This document shows positions 38,363 through 50,797 of a stretch of DNA of 64,000 nt, in pieces. Origin of the DNA: Gymnopus androsaceus JB14 (Eukaryota; Basidiomycota; Agaricomycetes; Agaricales; Omphalotaceae); the NCBI GenBank assembly GCA_009733575.1, contig ML769398.1:124001-188000 (forward strand), given 5' to 3'. The notes beneath the pieces were generated by a model. It saw nothing but the letters and a program-made list of their open reading frames with translations. It ran no database searches and was not told the origin of the DNA. Within the stretch, counting starts at the first letter, position 1; each line of letters starts with the position of its first letter. The translations under genes were made by a program, and so were the position numbers.

Positions 38363-39306
38363 CTATTTCCCGCCACTGTGACCCTCGAGATGAAACCCTC
38401 CTCCATCAACCTTGCCATAGGTCAAACCCGTAAAGGGATAGCTGGAATGCATCAAGGGCTGTTGGTGCGGGTCAGAGCGAGCATGAACAGGATATGAAGG
38501 TGGGTACGATGGGAATTGATGGTGATAAGGAGGCCCAGGCTGGGGAAGCTGCTGGTAGTACTGAACAGCTGGCGGTGAAAACTCCTGGCTCGACAATGCA
38601 CGAGGGGTCGTTTGATGTGGTGGATAGGGCACATAATACTGAGCTTGGTGGGGATGCTGATGAGCAAGAGCATCATCGGGTCTGTGCTCAGGCGCAGGCG
38701 GCGGCGGTGGCGGCGGAGGAGGGCCAGTCGGCGGATAATGAGTATGCGTGGCAGCATAGGGACTGACATAATGAGGGGAAGAGCCAGAAGACGAAGACGG
38801 AGTGTCAGAGCCTTCGCCACTAGTGATCAGCAATGTTTGTTGTTGCTGATGGAGGGATTCTTCAAAGAGTTCCACTCCGTTATCTGCGCGACCTCGTAAA
38901 ATCAGCATGTCATTTTGTGATTTATTTGCCCATTATAGACGGAGCGGGGAACGAAAGAAGAAAAAAAACGACACATACTTTTGCAATCGCGCTTCTTATA
39001 AGGACCTCGTTTGACACCTTTTTTCCTTTCCTTTCGCTGTGAATCTACACACTCTGCAGGCATGCCATATTTGACGCAACGAAGACAAGGACGACAATCA
39101 TCGCACTTTTTACAGGCTCTCTGGCAGTTTGTACAGGCATTCTTGACCTGCCTACGTTTAGTCTGGAAAGAACGCTGAGTGCTGGAAGTGAGAGGATACA
39201 TGTGCAGAGGCATAGAAGAGTAAGTGAGAGGATGATTTGTGTTAACCAGAGGATAATGAACGGAGGGGTCCATATGATTATCGGCATCTGGGCCAGTTGG
39301 AACCAT
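38363..39306 (-). CDS. Zn2Cys6 transcription factor with KKG-KRGPYK basic tail
   Basis: A nuclear DNA-binding regulator. The zinc cluster lies N-terminal: ACTNCQRACKKCDDCRPC followed by LRCVKYGMPAEC, matching C-x2-C-x6-C-x5-C-x2-C-x9-C with two further Cys inside. It is followed by a basic stretch, RKERKKGVKRGPYKKRD, typical of a widespread fungal subgroup in which KKG.KRGPYK follows the cluster. After one intron the rest is low complexity: poly-Gln, poly-Pro (over ten in a row), His/Tyr/Pro-rich, ending HLEGHSGGK. The first in-frame ATG is at 39306 (MVPTGPDADN); the frame stays open further upstream (to about 39363), so another 5' exon is possible. No dimerisation or middle homology region is visible. 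Target genes unknown. Confidence 0.82.
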
Positions 39307-39837
39307 GGAAGGATCTGACGACGAGCAAGAGGCTGAATTGGGCTTGCCACATGACAGAAGCAACTTTAAGCACTTACCTAACTTGTGAAAGAGGTCCCTG
39401 GAAATACACAGAGCAGAAAGGGGACCGAGTTATGAAAGTTCCAAAGGAGAAAGCAGAAGGAAGGCTGTCTGGGGAGAAAGTATCAGCTTTGCAGGCTTTT
39501 AACATGCTTAAGCCTCATGGCTTCAAGTAAAGTATACTATAAGATCACATTCTGCGGCACAAGAAGGCTCGAAAATTAGACCTACACTAGCGAAAGAGAA
39601 GATCTGACTTGGGATATCTGGCAAAATTCTTTAGATGTAAATCCGGATTTTGATCTAGTTCATTCCAGCAATGAAAGAAGTACAGTAGTGAATCGGCGCC
39701 GGCCCGGCCGGCCGTTCGGCGATCAGACCGCGTGCAGACCACAACCATTGACAAACAGATTCGCGACAAATACATCTTTCAGGTCACCATTGTCTTCGAG
39801 GTGGTCATTTTTCTTTTTTATCTCCTTCTCTTGGGGC
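39307..39837. promoter_or_regulatory. Divergent region between Zn2Cys6 and DYRK genes
   Basis: About 530 bp. May include an upstream exon of the minus-strand regulator. A GGCGCCGGCCCGGCCGGCCG GC-rich stretch lies at about 39695. Nothing else was recognised. Confidence 0.4.
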
Positions 39838-42800
39838 ATGTCAGCGCCGCCGTCACCCAACCACAACGCTTCGCAACGAAAGAGGGATCGTCCGCCAGCT
39901 CTTGACATCCAAAATAAAGCTTCTTCCGACTCTGATGTTCGACATGTAGCTCTAAAGGTATTTAATTTTACAATTAATCTTTATTTCTTTATTTAATATC
40001 CTGTAGCCAACGCTCTCCATCGAGCTTGCGGCTCCAGAGCCTACAGACTCGGATTATCCACAATCACGCGCGGGCTCCGCTACTTCATCACTCGATCCCT
40101 ACTATTTTGGTATCCAATCTCCTTCTGATTCTCCAATTCCTCCGCTCCCTACCACTGGTCCTTTCACCCGGACCCCGAGCCGGTCTCCGCTGCAGGAAGC
40201 CTTTTACTCCAGCAAAAGATCCTTCATCTATTGACAGACGCGGTCTAGTTGGCGTCGGAGAACTCACAACTCCACGCTGGGCTCGCTCAGACCAGCCAGA
40301 TGAGCCAACTCCAGATCAGGACATTCCTGAAGATGACGACGAACCAGATAGTCCTTGGACAATCGAAGCTGTAGATGGAGAAATGTCGGACAAGGAAGAC
40401 GTATGTTGTGATTTCATTACTCTTGCCTGCTCTGACCCTGATCTTCCTAGTTGATGCCACCTCCCAGGACTGTCCGAGAAAGGCCTTCCATGACAGAGGA
40501 AAGTGGCGGAGAAGAAATTCTTTACCCTCGAAAGCCTCCTTCATCAGCTGCTCCCAGGCTTCCTGATTTGCCTGCTGCAGAAATTCTGAACCCTGCTTCC
40601 ATCTCTATCTCTTCTGCACCTGCCGGTACCTCTCCTCCAAGTGCCTTCGCCCAACCGCAACGCAAGGCTAGAAAGCGAACTTCTGACGAGTTCGAGATGG
40701 ATCAAACAGGCTCACTTGTCACCAAACGTACCGGTTCCAAGGATAGACCCAGAGACGAAAAGCCTCTTTCTCGCAAACACCGAAGCTTGACTGCCACTGT
40801 TTCGTCTTCTTCTTCTAAAGGGAAAGAGCGTCGTAGGGAAAGCACTGGGTTAACTATCAGTAGCAGCCTGAAAGCCAAACCGCATACTCGGCATGCGTCC
40901 CTTAGTTCATCTTCCGGAGATAACAAGCGTGCCACTATGGGAACAGCAGACTTTTCCCACTTGCCGCCCTCGCCATCATCTTCCTCGATCCAACATTTCC
41001 TGAAGAGTGGTGCCGGCGCCAACACCCCCCCATTAGGCGCTTCAAAGGAGCTGGGCCATTCGCCTAGTGTCGCTCATTCACTCTTGCGAGGTACTCAGGA
41101 AGGGTGGTCTGGGATGGACGACGAAGCTACCTCTGAGGCTCTGCGAAAGCTCGACGGACTGACAGGAAAGAGTGCTCGGGCGCGTGCTAGTATTGGTAGT
41201 TTCGGGCGTCCCCATAGTCAAAGTCGGCCCGGCACACCGGCGAGCAGAACAGGGACGGGTACTCAATGGGAAGGCGTGGGCAACTCTAGTGACGGTGGTG
41301 TTAAACGTAGAGGGAGCCAGAGAGACAGCGCGAACAGTGTCAAAGAGAAAGAGCCTCGACAGGTGGTTGGACTTGGACTTGGAATCGATATGGAAAATAT
41401 GGGAAGTGCGATCATCAGTAGTGATGAACAGCCTGCTTCTTCCACTAACATCGAGAAGACTCCCAAGAAGGCAGGCACGGCAAGTGCTAGATCCAGTTTC
41501 ACGCCGAAGCGAGGTTCGACTTCCTCGGCAACTAACACTAGTACACCTACCACAAGCTCCCGGGATTCGGCCACCATGTCGTCGGCTGCGACGAGCATGA
41601 CCTCCATGTCATCTATTCGCCATTTTGTCAGCAAAACTAGAAGGAATAGTGCGGGAAGTGACGTTTCTACCCATTCCAGCGATGCAAACTCGCTCAAGGA
41701 CCGTGTCGCTTCTCTGGCTTCTAATGGTGACGGCAATGAAGAGACCAATGTACCCCCTGTCCCTCCTTTGCCCAAAGATCTATCGACTTATCGCACACCT
41801 CCAGCGACTGCTGTCGGGTTTACTTTTCCTCACGTGCAAGAAGATAAACCGCGTAGCAGTCACGATAGCGATCGCAGTGCAGCTCTAAAAGTTTTCACGG
41901 CCGAAGGCACCGGCTCTGGTGGTTCATCTAAACAATCTTCGAGTCGTCGTCACAGTCAACATTATGGTTCCTCCAATGCGAATAGCGCGTCGGAGCTTGC
42001 TCCTGCAGTTCCCAAGACTCCTTCCAAAAAATGGAGCTTCTCCAACGCTCTCAATTTGAAGCTGTCAAGTTCTCCTTCAGCCAAGTCTTCAGGGTTCCCG
42101 GTAAGTCCACGTACTGTTACGTTCAACGGTCAGCAGTCTAAATCCCAGTCTCAGCAGTTGCGCAAATCGGCGTCGAAAGATCAAGCTCTTTCCCCGTCTT
42201 CTGTTCAGGCTAAGAGCCCTTGGTCGCCGAGGCAGCCTGATGCAATGGGATCCGCGGCTTCTCTAACATCCCTTTCATCGATTGGGTCAGTACGCACCCC
42301 CGCACTTTCCTCTTCCAATACACCATCAGTATCAAAAACTCCTGAACGAAGTGCTGTACCGAGTCGATCTGGGACCGACTCAAGTGCAAGCACGAGCCAT
42401 ACTTATGCGGGCCTTGCAGCACCTCAATCGTACGCAGGGCCTCTCAGTCCCTCCTCATCTATACGTCGCAACCAGTCCAAGCGACTTACACCATCCTCAA
42501 TACCTTTTTTTCGTCGATCGTCTTCACAGTCTATGCAGGTACCCTCCAGTTCAATGTCTGCATCTTCTCCTACCCTTTCTACCGATTCGGCGGTCACAAC
42601 TCAACCGCGGGTAAGGCAGAGCTCTCCGCCAATGCCGGATTATACCACTCAATCCACTTCTGTGCCCGGATCTGCGCACAAAAAGTCATCTGTCTTGAGC
42701 TTAGGCTCACTTTTGAAATCTAGCTCTAGAAAGAGCTTACATGGTGACGCGAAGGAGGCTGCAAAGGATTTGCAAAAGGTTCGAGATGCTATCAAGGAAT

Positions 42801-45784
42801 CGGACAAGGAAGCTGCTCGAGCAGAGAAGGATAGACAAAAGAAGGAAGATAAAGAGGGGAGGATATCAGTGCTTATGGGACGAAAACGCGGAAAAGTGAG
42901 TACCGTAGATCGCGCGCGCACATACTTTATCACTAATGTCCGCTCCTCCAGACGCTTTCAGCGACTGATCCCAGAAAGCCAAGGTCACCTCCTGCTTTGC
43001 CTCCGATGCAAATGGCTGCTCTAGAACCTGCAACTGCTCAGCGAGTAGCCCGGCTCAAGAGCTCTGGCACAACATCCACTGTGCCAGCTCCCCCCAGTAT
43101 TTCTCGCGTTGCTTCTACTTCCCGGGTCACGTCTCAGACCGCTAGCTCGATGCAGAAACAGTCTGATACGTCTCTTCGGACGCGTAATCAGTTGCCAACT
43201 ATCGCTGGTTCACCGTCTGTTGGAACCGTTGTACAGACTACCAAGGAGAACAAGGAGCCGCCACCATCTACGCTGATGAATTCCATGTCAGGGAACCCGA
43301 AAGAGACGCCCACGAAAATTCCCCGCATCTCGAGTCGTACGTCTGCGGTTTCCTCGCCTCCCCTGAAATCTGGGAATGCGGGTGCGGGCACCACAGTTCG
43401 CCGCGCGAGCGGAATGGCTTCATCAGCGAATCCGTCGCCAACTGTTAGCCAGTCCACCAATGAATTTGGTGTAATTGAAAACGGTGATGGGCCGACGCCT
43501 AAAGCGACAGCGAAGACTAGTACATCTGCTAGAAATTCTCCCTCTACCGTGGCCAATACATCTACTTCTCGGGTGCCGCGACAGGTATCCGCCAGTACGT
43601 CAGCATCTAGCAGTATCCTGCCCCGAAAGAATAGGGAATCCATATCGTTCGGTCTGCGCAAGTCGTCGACTGGATCTGTTGCTTCAATGTCTACGGCTGC
43701 TAATACGACGACTACGAACGAAACCTCGACTTCTCATCATAGGTTTTCCGCGCTTTCACCATCGAAGGGACTTAAGCTTCTTAGTCCAAAGATTTCGCTA
43801 TCCTCTGCTCGTTCTTCGCATGCGAACAGCTCCCAGAGTCTTGCATCCGGCGCTGGCACTCCTACTTCCAGCCGACAATCATTGACCACTCCCTCGCCTG
43901 CTCCCAGCTCCGTGGACGATGAGGAACAAGCAGGTGATGACGAGATGATGCAGTACATTCGACGGCAACAGTCCCATAAGCTTCAGGCCGGAGCTAGCCA
44001 AGAGGATCTCGACAAACTCTTGAGATTCCCTGAACCGATTCCGCCTGCTAATCCTTCGTCGCCGGCGGGTGAGTTAATTTTTTATCTCCGCAATTGGGTT
44101 AACCTATTAATCACATCCTCTAGCGATCCTGAAAAGCAGCCAAAACCAATATCTATGTGAATTTGAACGTAAGGAGATTCAGGACTACCCCAATGTGTAT
44201 TACGTTGGTGCTCGCAGCAAGAAACATTACGCTTCACCGGATCACTCAACGAACAACTATGGCTACGATGATGACCGCGGTGATTACCTGGTCGTTAACC
44301 ACGATCATCTCGCCTATCGATACGAAATCATTGACACACTCGGAAAGGGCTCTTTCGGCCAGGTTCTTCATTGTCGAGACCATTGCACCGGGGAATCGGT
44401 CGCTATCAAGATCATCCGAAACAAGAAACGATTCCACCATCAAGCTCTTGTGGAAATAAAGATTTTGGACAATCTTCGTAAATGGGTATGCGGCATATAA
44501 CATGCTTCCTCTGCGTGTTCTAACTTGTCTCTCAGGATGCGGAAGAGAAACACCATGTCATTAAAATGACCGAACACTTCTATTTCCGCAACCATCTTTG
44601 CATTGCAATGGAACTCCTCAGTATCAACCTTTACGAACTCATCAAGGCGAACGGTTTTGTAGGCTTCACGACAGCACTTATTCGACGATTTACGAGTCAG
44701 ATGTTAATGTCGCTTTCTCTCATGCGCCATCACCGTATTGTACATTGCGATCTCAAGCCGGAAGTGAGTAATTTGGCTTTAAATCTCGTTAAGGCTTGCT
44801 TACTCTCTGATAGAATGTTCTACTTCGCCATCCTGCAAAGAGTGCCATTAAAGTGATAGATTTCGGTAGTAGTTGTCTGGAACACGAGAAAAGTAAGTTG
44901 AGCGGTGTACTTCTTGAACTCTGTTTTCTGATATAGGGAATGCAGTCTACACGTACATTCAAAGTAGATTCTATCGTTCACCGGAAGTCATCCTCGGTAT
45001 GAACTACCATATGGCAATCGACATGTGGAGTTTGGGGTGTATACTTGCGGAGCTGTATACGGGGTACCCAATCTTCCCGGGTGAAAATGAGCAAGAGCAG
45101 CTTTCTTGTATAATGGAGGTCCTTGGTGTTCCAGACAAGGAATTTGTCAACCGCAGTTCTCGTAAAAAACTCTTTTTCGGTGAGTTTCTTTGACCATTGG
45201 ACCGTGGATATTTCATTGAACAAAATTCATGTAGAACCGAACGGTGCTCCTCGAGCGGTGATTAACTCCAAGGGCCGCCGTCGTCGCCCTGGTACCAAGA
45301 CACTGGCGCAGGCTTTGCGCTGCAATGACGAAGACTTTATCGACTTCATTGCGAAGTGTCTCGTTTGGGACCCTGAACGGCGTATCAAGCCCCAGGCTGC
45401 TATGCGTCACCCTTTCATTATCGCTGGCCGTAAACCAAAACCTCCACCGTCTTCGAGCAAAGGAGTATTATCTTCTTCCACCCTGAGTGGTCGTAAGAAG
45501 GAAGTAACGGAGACTCCAAAGAAGTCTCTAATCGGTGCTCCTACTCCACTCACTGCACGTTCAGCTAGAACAACAACCAGTGGTGTGCCAACGACACCAA
45601 GCACCTCCACCGCCCACAATTCAACGCTCACCTCGTCTTCTCGTTCTTATCGAGCTTCGCAAGCTCATAGCCTTTCATCGCATCATTCAAGTCGTACTCT
45701 TAATGGCTACGTGGTGCGTTGATTTGGTTTCCTTATCTTTCTACAGCTACTGATGAACTCTCTCTCCAGGCAGCCGCAAAATAA
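39838..45784 (+). CDS. DYRK-family protein kinase with very long N-terminal region (Pom1-like)
   Basis: A Ser/Thr/Tyr kinase of about 1,850 residues. The first ~1,400 residues are low complexity, rich in Ser, Thr, Pro, Arg, with Lys-rich [20 protein letters not shown]. The DYRK-homology stretch before the kinase reads [20 protein letters not shown], then [10 protein letters not shown]. Kinase motifs: Gly loop [20 protein letters not shown] with the ATP Lys, catalytic loop HCDLKPENVLL, DFGSSC, activation loop [14 protein letters not shown] with the DYRK Y-x-Y, and [17 protein letters not shown]. The order and YxY are diagnostic of DYRK2/Pom1-type kinases. In fission yeast Pom1 controls cell-cycle entry and polarity; the role here is inferred. 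One frame break is suspected in an AAAA run near 40213, before [16 protein letters not shown]. At least eight introns, two of them inside the low-complexity region. The last exon encodes only AAAK. Confidence 0.92.
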
Positions 45785-46139
45785 CATGTATCTCTCGTTC
45801 AATACATAGCTCAAACTATAATTATTCTTGCCGTGCTTTTATTGGTGAATATTGCTTAGATCGGATTATTTTACCCTTTCCATACCCCAGTGTATTTTTT
45901 CTCCTCGTCTCCTTTGATATTCGCTTTTTGCACGTCCTTGCACCGTTGTTCTGCAATCCTATAATTTCTGCACATCTAATGAGCGATATTGAGAAAGAAA
46001 AAGGATGTTTTAGTATCGACATTGTATATAATGACCTTTCCGATTGACCACCATTGAAGCTGACAGTTCTGCTCCTGTGGTCTCCGCTTGTTGTGATTTT
46101 TCTTTCTTTCTTGGCTGATCTAATTGCTGGGATCCTGGA
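45785..46139. other. Intergenic region
   Basis: About 355 bp between two same-strand genes; A/T-rich, nothing recognised. Confidence 0.4.
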
Positions 46140-49100
46140 ATGGCTTCTGTGACCAGCACGATTCCCGCATATCTTTTGCCAGGTGTCCCTGTATGTCAGC
46201 CAGCTCACCTTGAGGGTGATTCGTCTCTTGCTACGGAAATTCTCCCTGGTCCCCCCTCTGTTGCTGCTGCCCAAAACTCTCTGGCAAAACGGGACCCTCG
46301 AAAGAACTCTGCGATTTATTCCTACTTGCCAGCTTCGGATCCAGGTACTACTTATTCTGGTGCAATGCATGGCACTTGGATTGGCCAGGAATCCAGGCCG
46401 AACAAGCGTGCAAAATTGGAGAAAGGGTGCGCTTAGGTTATTTCGTTCCATTGAACCCTTGTCTGACCGTCTTTTTTCTTCTTTCTTTCTACTTTTTTCT
46501 TGATCTTATGCTATTTGTGCCGTCCGGTAACAGAGGAGCCTCGGGTAGAGCCCAGCGTGCATCAGCCCGGAATCAGAACGGCTCTACCGCTACTATGGAT
46601 CCCCTCGCCAACCATGAGGGCGCAAGTGGCTCTCAGCCTCCTGTTCCCTTGACCAGTGACTCAGATGTCACTATGATTGTGGACGATGAGCCTTCGCATT
46701 CACGCTCAAATTCATCTCCAAACATTCCGGAGCAGTCTACTAGTACTCGAGGGAAGAAAAAGGACAAGGGCAAGGGAAGGGAAATCGACTCAGCTGTAAG
46801 AGTCAAGGAGGAGCCTCAGACAGTATCTCTCCGTTCACCAGAGCCTCAGTTTGAATTGGTGCGCCCTACGCAAATTTTTCCTGTCTGAAAACGTCCTCAT
46901 GCCACTGTCATTTGTAGCTGAATAACAACGACCATTGCTCTGCTTGTCGTTCTCAGGGTGCGCTGGTATATTGCGACGGCTGCCCACGAGCATTTCACCT
47001 TTGGTGTCTGGATCCTCCTATGGAATCGATAGACGAAGGAGACAGCAGATGGTTCTGTCCAGCTTGTACGATTTCCAAGGTCAGAACTCTCCCTTATTTC
47101 GCTCGCTGTTTCTAACTCCATGTCGTATAGCATCCGCCACGCAAGCCTCCATCCGGACTCTTAGGTCCACTGATCCAAGCCATCGATAATAGTATCCCCA
47201 CCGAGTATCAACTGCCTGATGATATTCGGACTTTTTTCAAGGATGGTTCGTCACTCTTTTTTCGAGAGAAAGTTTCAAGCTGACACGTAGCGCATGCAGT
47301 GGGGACAAGTGCTAGAGGTGGATATGTAGATACTTCCGAAATCAAGCCACCCCGTCTCAAGTGCGTAAATCGTTGTCTTCGCTACCATTTCCTACCTCAC
47401 AGCTCTCCCAGTCGACATGGCCAGCTCGAAGATCGTGATGCTCATCGATTACGTGACCGTAACGGACAACCCGTTCTTTGTTTCCGGTGTGGAACATCCG
47501 CACTGCCTGATGCTGCTGCTGCTGCTGCTCCAGCTACGAAACGGGCTCGTAAAGCAACAACTAAAGCTATGCAATACGAGATGTGGAAAAATATCATTTC
47601 GTGCGATTATTGCGACCTTCACTGGCATCTCGACTGTCTTGACCCGCCCCTTTCCACTATGCCCTCTTTCTCCAGAAAATGGATGTGTCCAAATCATTCC
47701 GAGCAGATTATTGTAAGTGCCCATCTTTCATACCAAAGGTCGCCATTCTCACTGGAGTTTTCAATTCTAGATACCGAAGCATCGTATCGCAAAACAGAAT
47801 GCGGCGCCGATAGAGATAACAAAACCGGGACAGCTCAACAATGGCCATATTGAAGTGGTGGAAACACAACCTATTCGGCCTATCAACATCCCGCCCAGGG
47901 TCACTGTTGACGAAGTGCTTATCAACGGACGTCGATATCGAGTTCCAGAACGTATCATTTTGTTGGACTTCTGGAATAAAATAAGTAGGAACGGCGGAAT
48001 CCAGTAAGCAATACATTTTTTCGCTTCAGACTATGTTGTTGACTTTCTTAATAGAGACGGAGATTCGCGGTCATCCTCTCCTTTAACTTCTCTTAGTTCA
48101 TTGGATGATGAAGATCCCGCACACCCTCCTCCGCCTCCGACCGGCTCCTCCCAACACACAGATATGGATGTCGCACAGGTTTGTGTATCACTCAATTCTC
48201 GAATCGTTATACTAATTATCTATGCAGATGCTCTGGGACTTTAAGCGAGGTTTTAATCTTAACGGTGCCAATGGCTCAATTTCTCGAAAACCGAGTGAAA
48301 ATCCATTACCCATGAATGTCGATTCACTTCCCTCTTCTTCACATCCCACACCAAAACCAACGAAAGTTTCGAAGCCTACGCCTGCTGCCAAGGTAGATAC
48401 TATTATAAACCAATTATTGGATCTAAAGCTGATATATCATAGCGAGCTGCAACCAAAGCGGCTGCAGCGGCGGGGAATAGTATTCCAGCTACTCCCGTAG
48501 CTTCTTCGTCAATGGTTCCTCCTATCGAAACCCTTTCGATCACCCCTTCGACCTCCAAACGACGGAAAAATAATGCAAATACTAATAGTACACAAACACA
48601 ACCCGAGTCTAGTGCAAGGCAATTGCGTTCCAAGAGCAAGGCTGCAGCAGACAGGGTGAGTACTTGAAAATCGTAGCATTGGTACCTTATATCTGAAGAT
48701 TTTCCATGTCACAGTCAAGAAGTGGAGATGAACCCGATATTGCATTTGTTCCTCCTGCGACTTCATCATCCAAGTATAATAGGGTTCGTGTGAAGGTCCG
48801 TCTGTTCCTTGTCAAACAATGCTCGTCTGACTTTATCCTTATGACCTTTCAGCTTGAAGAGTCTGATAATAACTCTTTGCTTCTCAGCAGCGCCCCTAGT
48901 TTCGACGCTATACCATCGGCCTCTGCTCCGCCGGTCAAACCTACCCCCAAAAAGCGTCCTAATAGGAAGAAGGCTGCCACTATTGCAGACACTGATGGCA
49001 ACGGTGTTGTAGTAAAGCAAGAAAATGATCCACCGGCTGCTGCACCAAAGAGAGGGAAGAAGCGGAAGGACAGAGACGATGAGGCGCCCTATATCGACCG

Positions 49101-49335
49101 CTCTGAGCGAAACCACAAAGCCAAGGAAAAGAGAGAAGCTAAAGCCAAAGCAATTGTCTCGAAATCTTCTGCGCCTTCTTCGACACCCGCCTCATCTCTA
49201 TCTTCGATCCTTACCTCTCCCGGTGCTTCAACCTCGGCTCCGGCCACGCCCTCTCTCAAAATTCGCTTACCTCGAATGAATGCGCTTGGGACACCGATAA
49301 AGCCTGCCGCGTCAGCCTCTTCCGCTCGTTCATGA
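46140..49335 (+). CDS. RCO1: Double PHD finger protein, Rco1-like (Rpd3S histone deacetylase complex)
   Basis: Expected subunit of the small Rpd3 deacetylase complex that removes acetyl groups from transcribed chromatin marked by H3K36 methylation. Start MASVTSTIPAYLLPGVPV; the N-terminal part has an AILDPRK-like patch (AKRDPRKNSAIYSYLP) seen in this family. PHD1: HCSACRSQGALVYCDGCPRA, then FHLWCLDPPM and WFCPAC (C4HC3). Between the fingers LLGPLIQAIDNSIPTEYQLP and DIRTFFKDV. PHD2: LCFRCGTSALPD, an Ala/Lys-rich insert, then ISCDYCDLHWHLDCLDPPLS and WMCPNH. Next VDEVLINGRRYRVPERIILLD, a block typical for Rco1-type proteins. The C-terminal third is charged and rich in Lys/Ala/Ser. About nine introns; frame holds throughout. 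About 900 residues. Rco1 is the best fit; the related Cti6 has a single PHD. Confidence 0.87.
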
Positions 49336-49730
49336 TGTTTAGCATGAGGCTGTTTAGGGCCTCTCCGTTCAGAAGTGTTTATGACTTTATAGGTAATGAT
49401 TTTTGTATTTCAGTCAGTATAAATGCATTATTTATTGTATGATCCTTTCAGTATAGACGTTACATTACACCGTTCATTGTACATCTCTACTAGCTAAATC
49501 TCGGTTTCACATTCATCGCATACATATTTGCATAAGTACCTTTTTTTTTTTTGATATTTACGTACATATGTTTTTTTTTTTCTGATTTGATGACGTGATG
49601 CACTACATTAGAGACGAATGAGATGTAGAGTCTTGAGATGCAGCGTTATCAAACATAGTCTCAAGCAATTCGAAATATAGCATTTCACAGTTATCAGTGG
49701 CAGTGCAACGGCTTTTTCTCCCTTACTTCC
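49336..49730. other. Intergenic region with poly-T tracts
   Basis: About 395 bp with T runs at about 49543-49553 and 49570-49580. Holds the 3' end of the PHD gene and the promoter of PRP38. Nothing else seen. Confidence 0.4.
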
Positions 49731-50756
49731 ATGGCCAATACCACAATCAGCGGGGCCAAGGCCATCCATGGTCAGAACCCACAGGTGCGCAAGCTGTGGA
49801 ATACCTGCTTGCTTTGTTTCTCATTTTCACAGTATCTAGTTGAAACTGTCATCCGTAATCGCATCTACGAGTCAAATTATTGGAAGGAACACTGCTTCGC
49901 CCTCACAGGTTGGTATTTTCGCGTCATCTGGCGTTTTTTCTCTGAAAATTCTTTTTCCATAGCGGAAAGTATCATCGACAAGGCTCTTGAGCTGAAATAC
50001 ATCGGAGGCGTCTATGGAAATCAGCGTCCGACGGAATTTATGTGTCTTTTGTTAAAGTTGCTGCAAATCCAACCGGAGAAGGAGATTCTAATAGAATATC
50101 TTCGTGCGGATGAATTCAAGTGAGTGCGTTGTCATTTTGCTTCTGCCCCAGCCTAATGAAAAAAAGATATTTGAGGGCTTTAGCTGCGATATATATACGG
50201 ATGACGTTCAGTGCTGTAGAAGTATACGAGCTGTTGGAGCCTCTGCTCAAGGATTATAAGAAACTTCGGTTACGGAACATGAGTGCGTTGAACAACATTC
50301 GTCCTTCAATTCATTTGGCTGATACTTTTTGTAGCCGGATATACTCTGACTTTTATCGATGAATATGTCGACTCACTTCTGAATGAAGAGCGCGTATGCG
50401 ATATAATAATGCCACGTCTGATCAAACGGCAGGTTCTGGAAGAGAACAACGATATTGGACCGCGAAAAAGCCGTCTACTGGATGCGCTGGAGGGTAGAAG
50501 TGATGATGGCAGGAGTGACAGAAGTAGGAGTCGTAGTAGGTCTCGAAGTCGAAGTATGGATAGAAGTAGGAGCAGGAGCAGAAGCAAGAGCAGTGAAGAT
50601 CGCGGACGGAGCCGTAGTCATTCCCCACTTCATGACGGTTCTCGGTATATCTCTCGCAGTCGGTCACGATCTAGGTCGGGGTCGGTTGCATCCTACCGTT
50701 CACGGAATCGTAGTATTTCACCTGATCGTATGGAGACCGACCCGCCTGCTGAATAA
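49731..50756 (+). CDS. PRP38: Pre-mRNA-splicing factor Prp38
   Basis: A U4/U6.U5 tri-snRNP-associated protein needed for spliceosome activation. Start MANTTISGAKAIHGQNPQYL. Conserved blocks: LVETVIRNRIYESNYWKEHC, FALTAESIIDKALELKYIGG, VYGNQRPTEFMCLLLKLLQI, YLRALAAIYIRMTF, VYELLEPLLKDYKKLR and GYTLTFIDEYVDSLLNEER. These span residues 1-190, the PRP38 domain. The C-terminal 80 residues are an Arg/Ser-rich (RS) domain, as in the human protein and unlike yeast Prp38. Four short introns interrupt the domain; no frame breaks. The stop codon lies 41 bp from the stop of the convergent mitochondrial ribosomal gene, so the two 3' UTRs likely overlap. Confidence 0.96.
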
Positions 50757-50797
50757 ATCTAGGATGAACCATTGTATTATTGAGCATGTATTAACGA

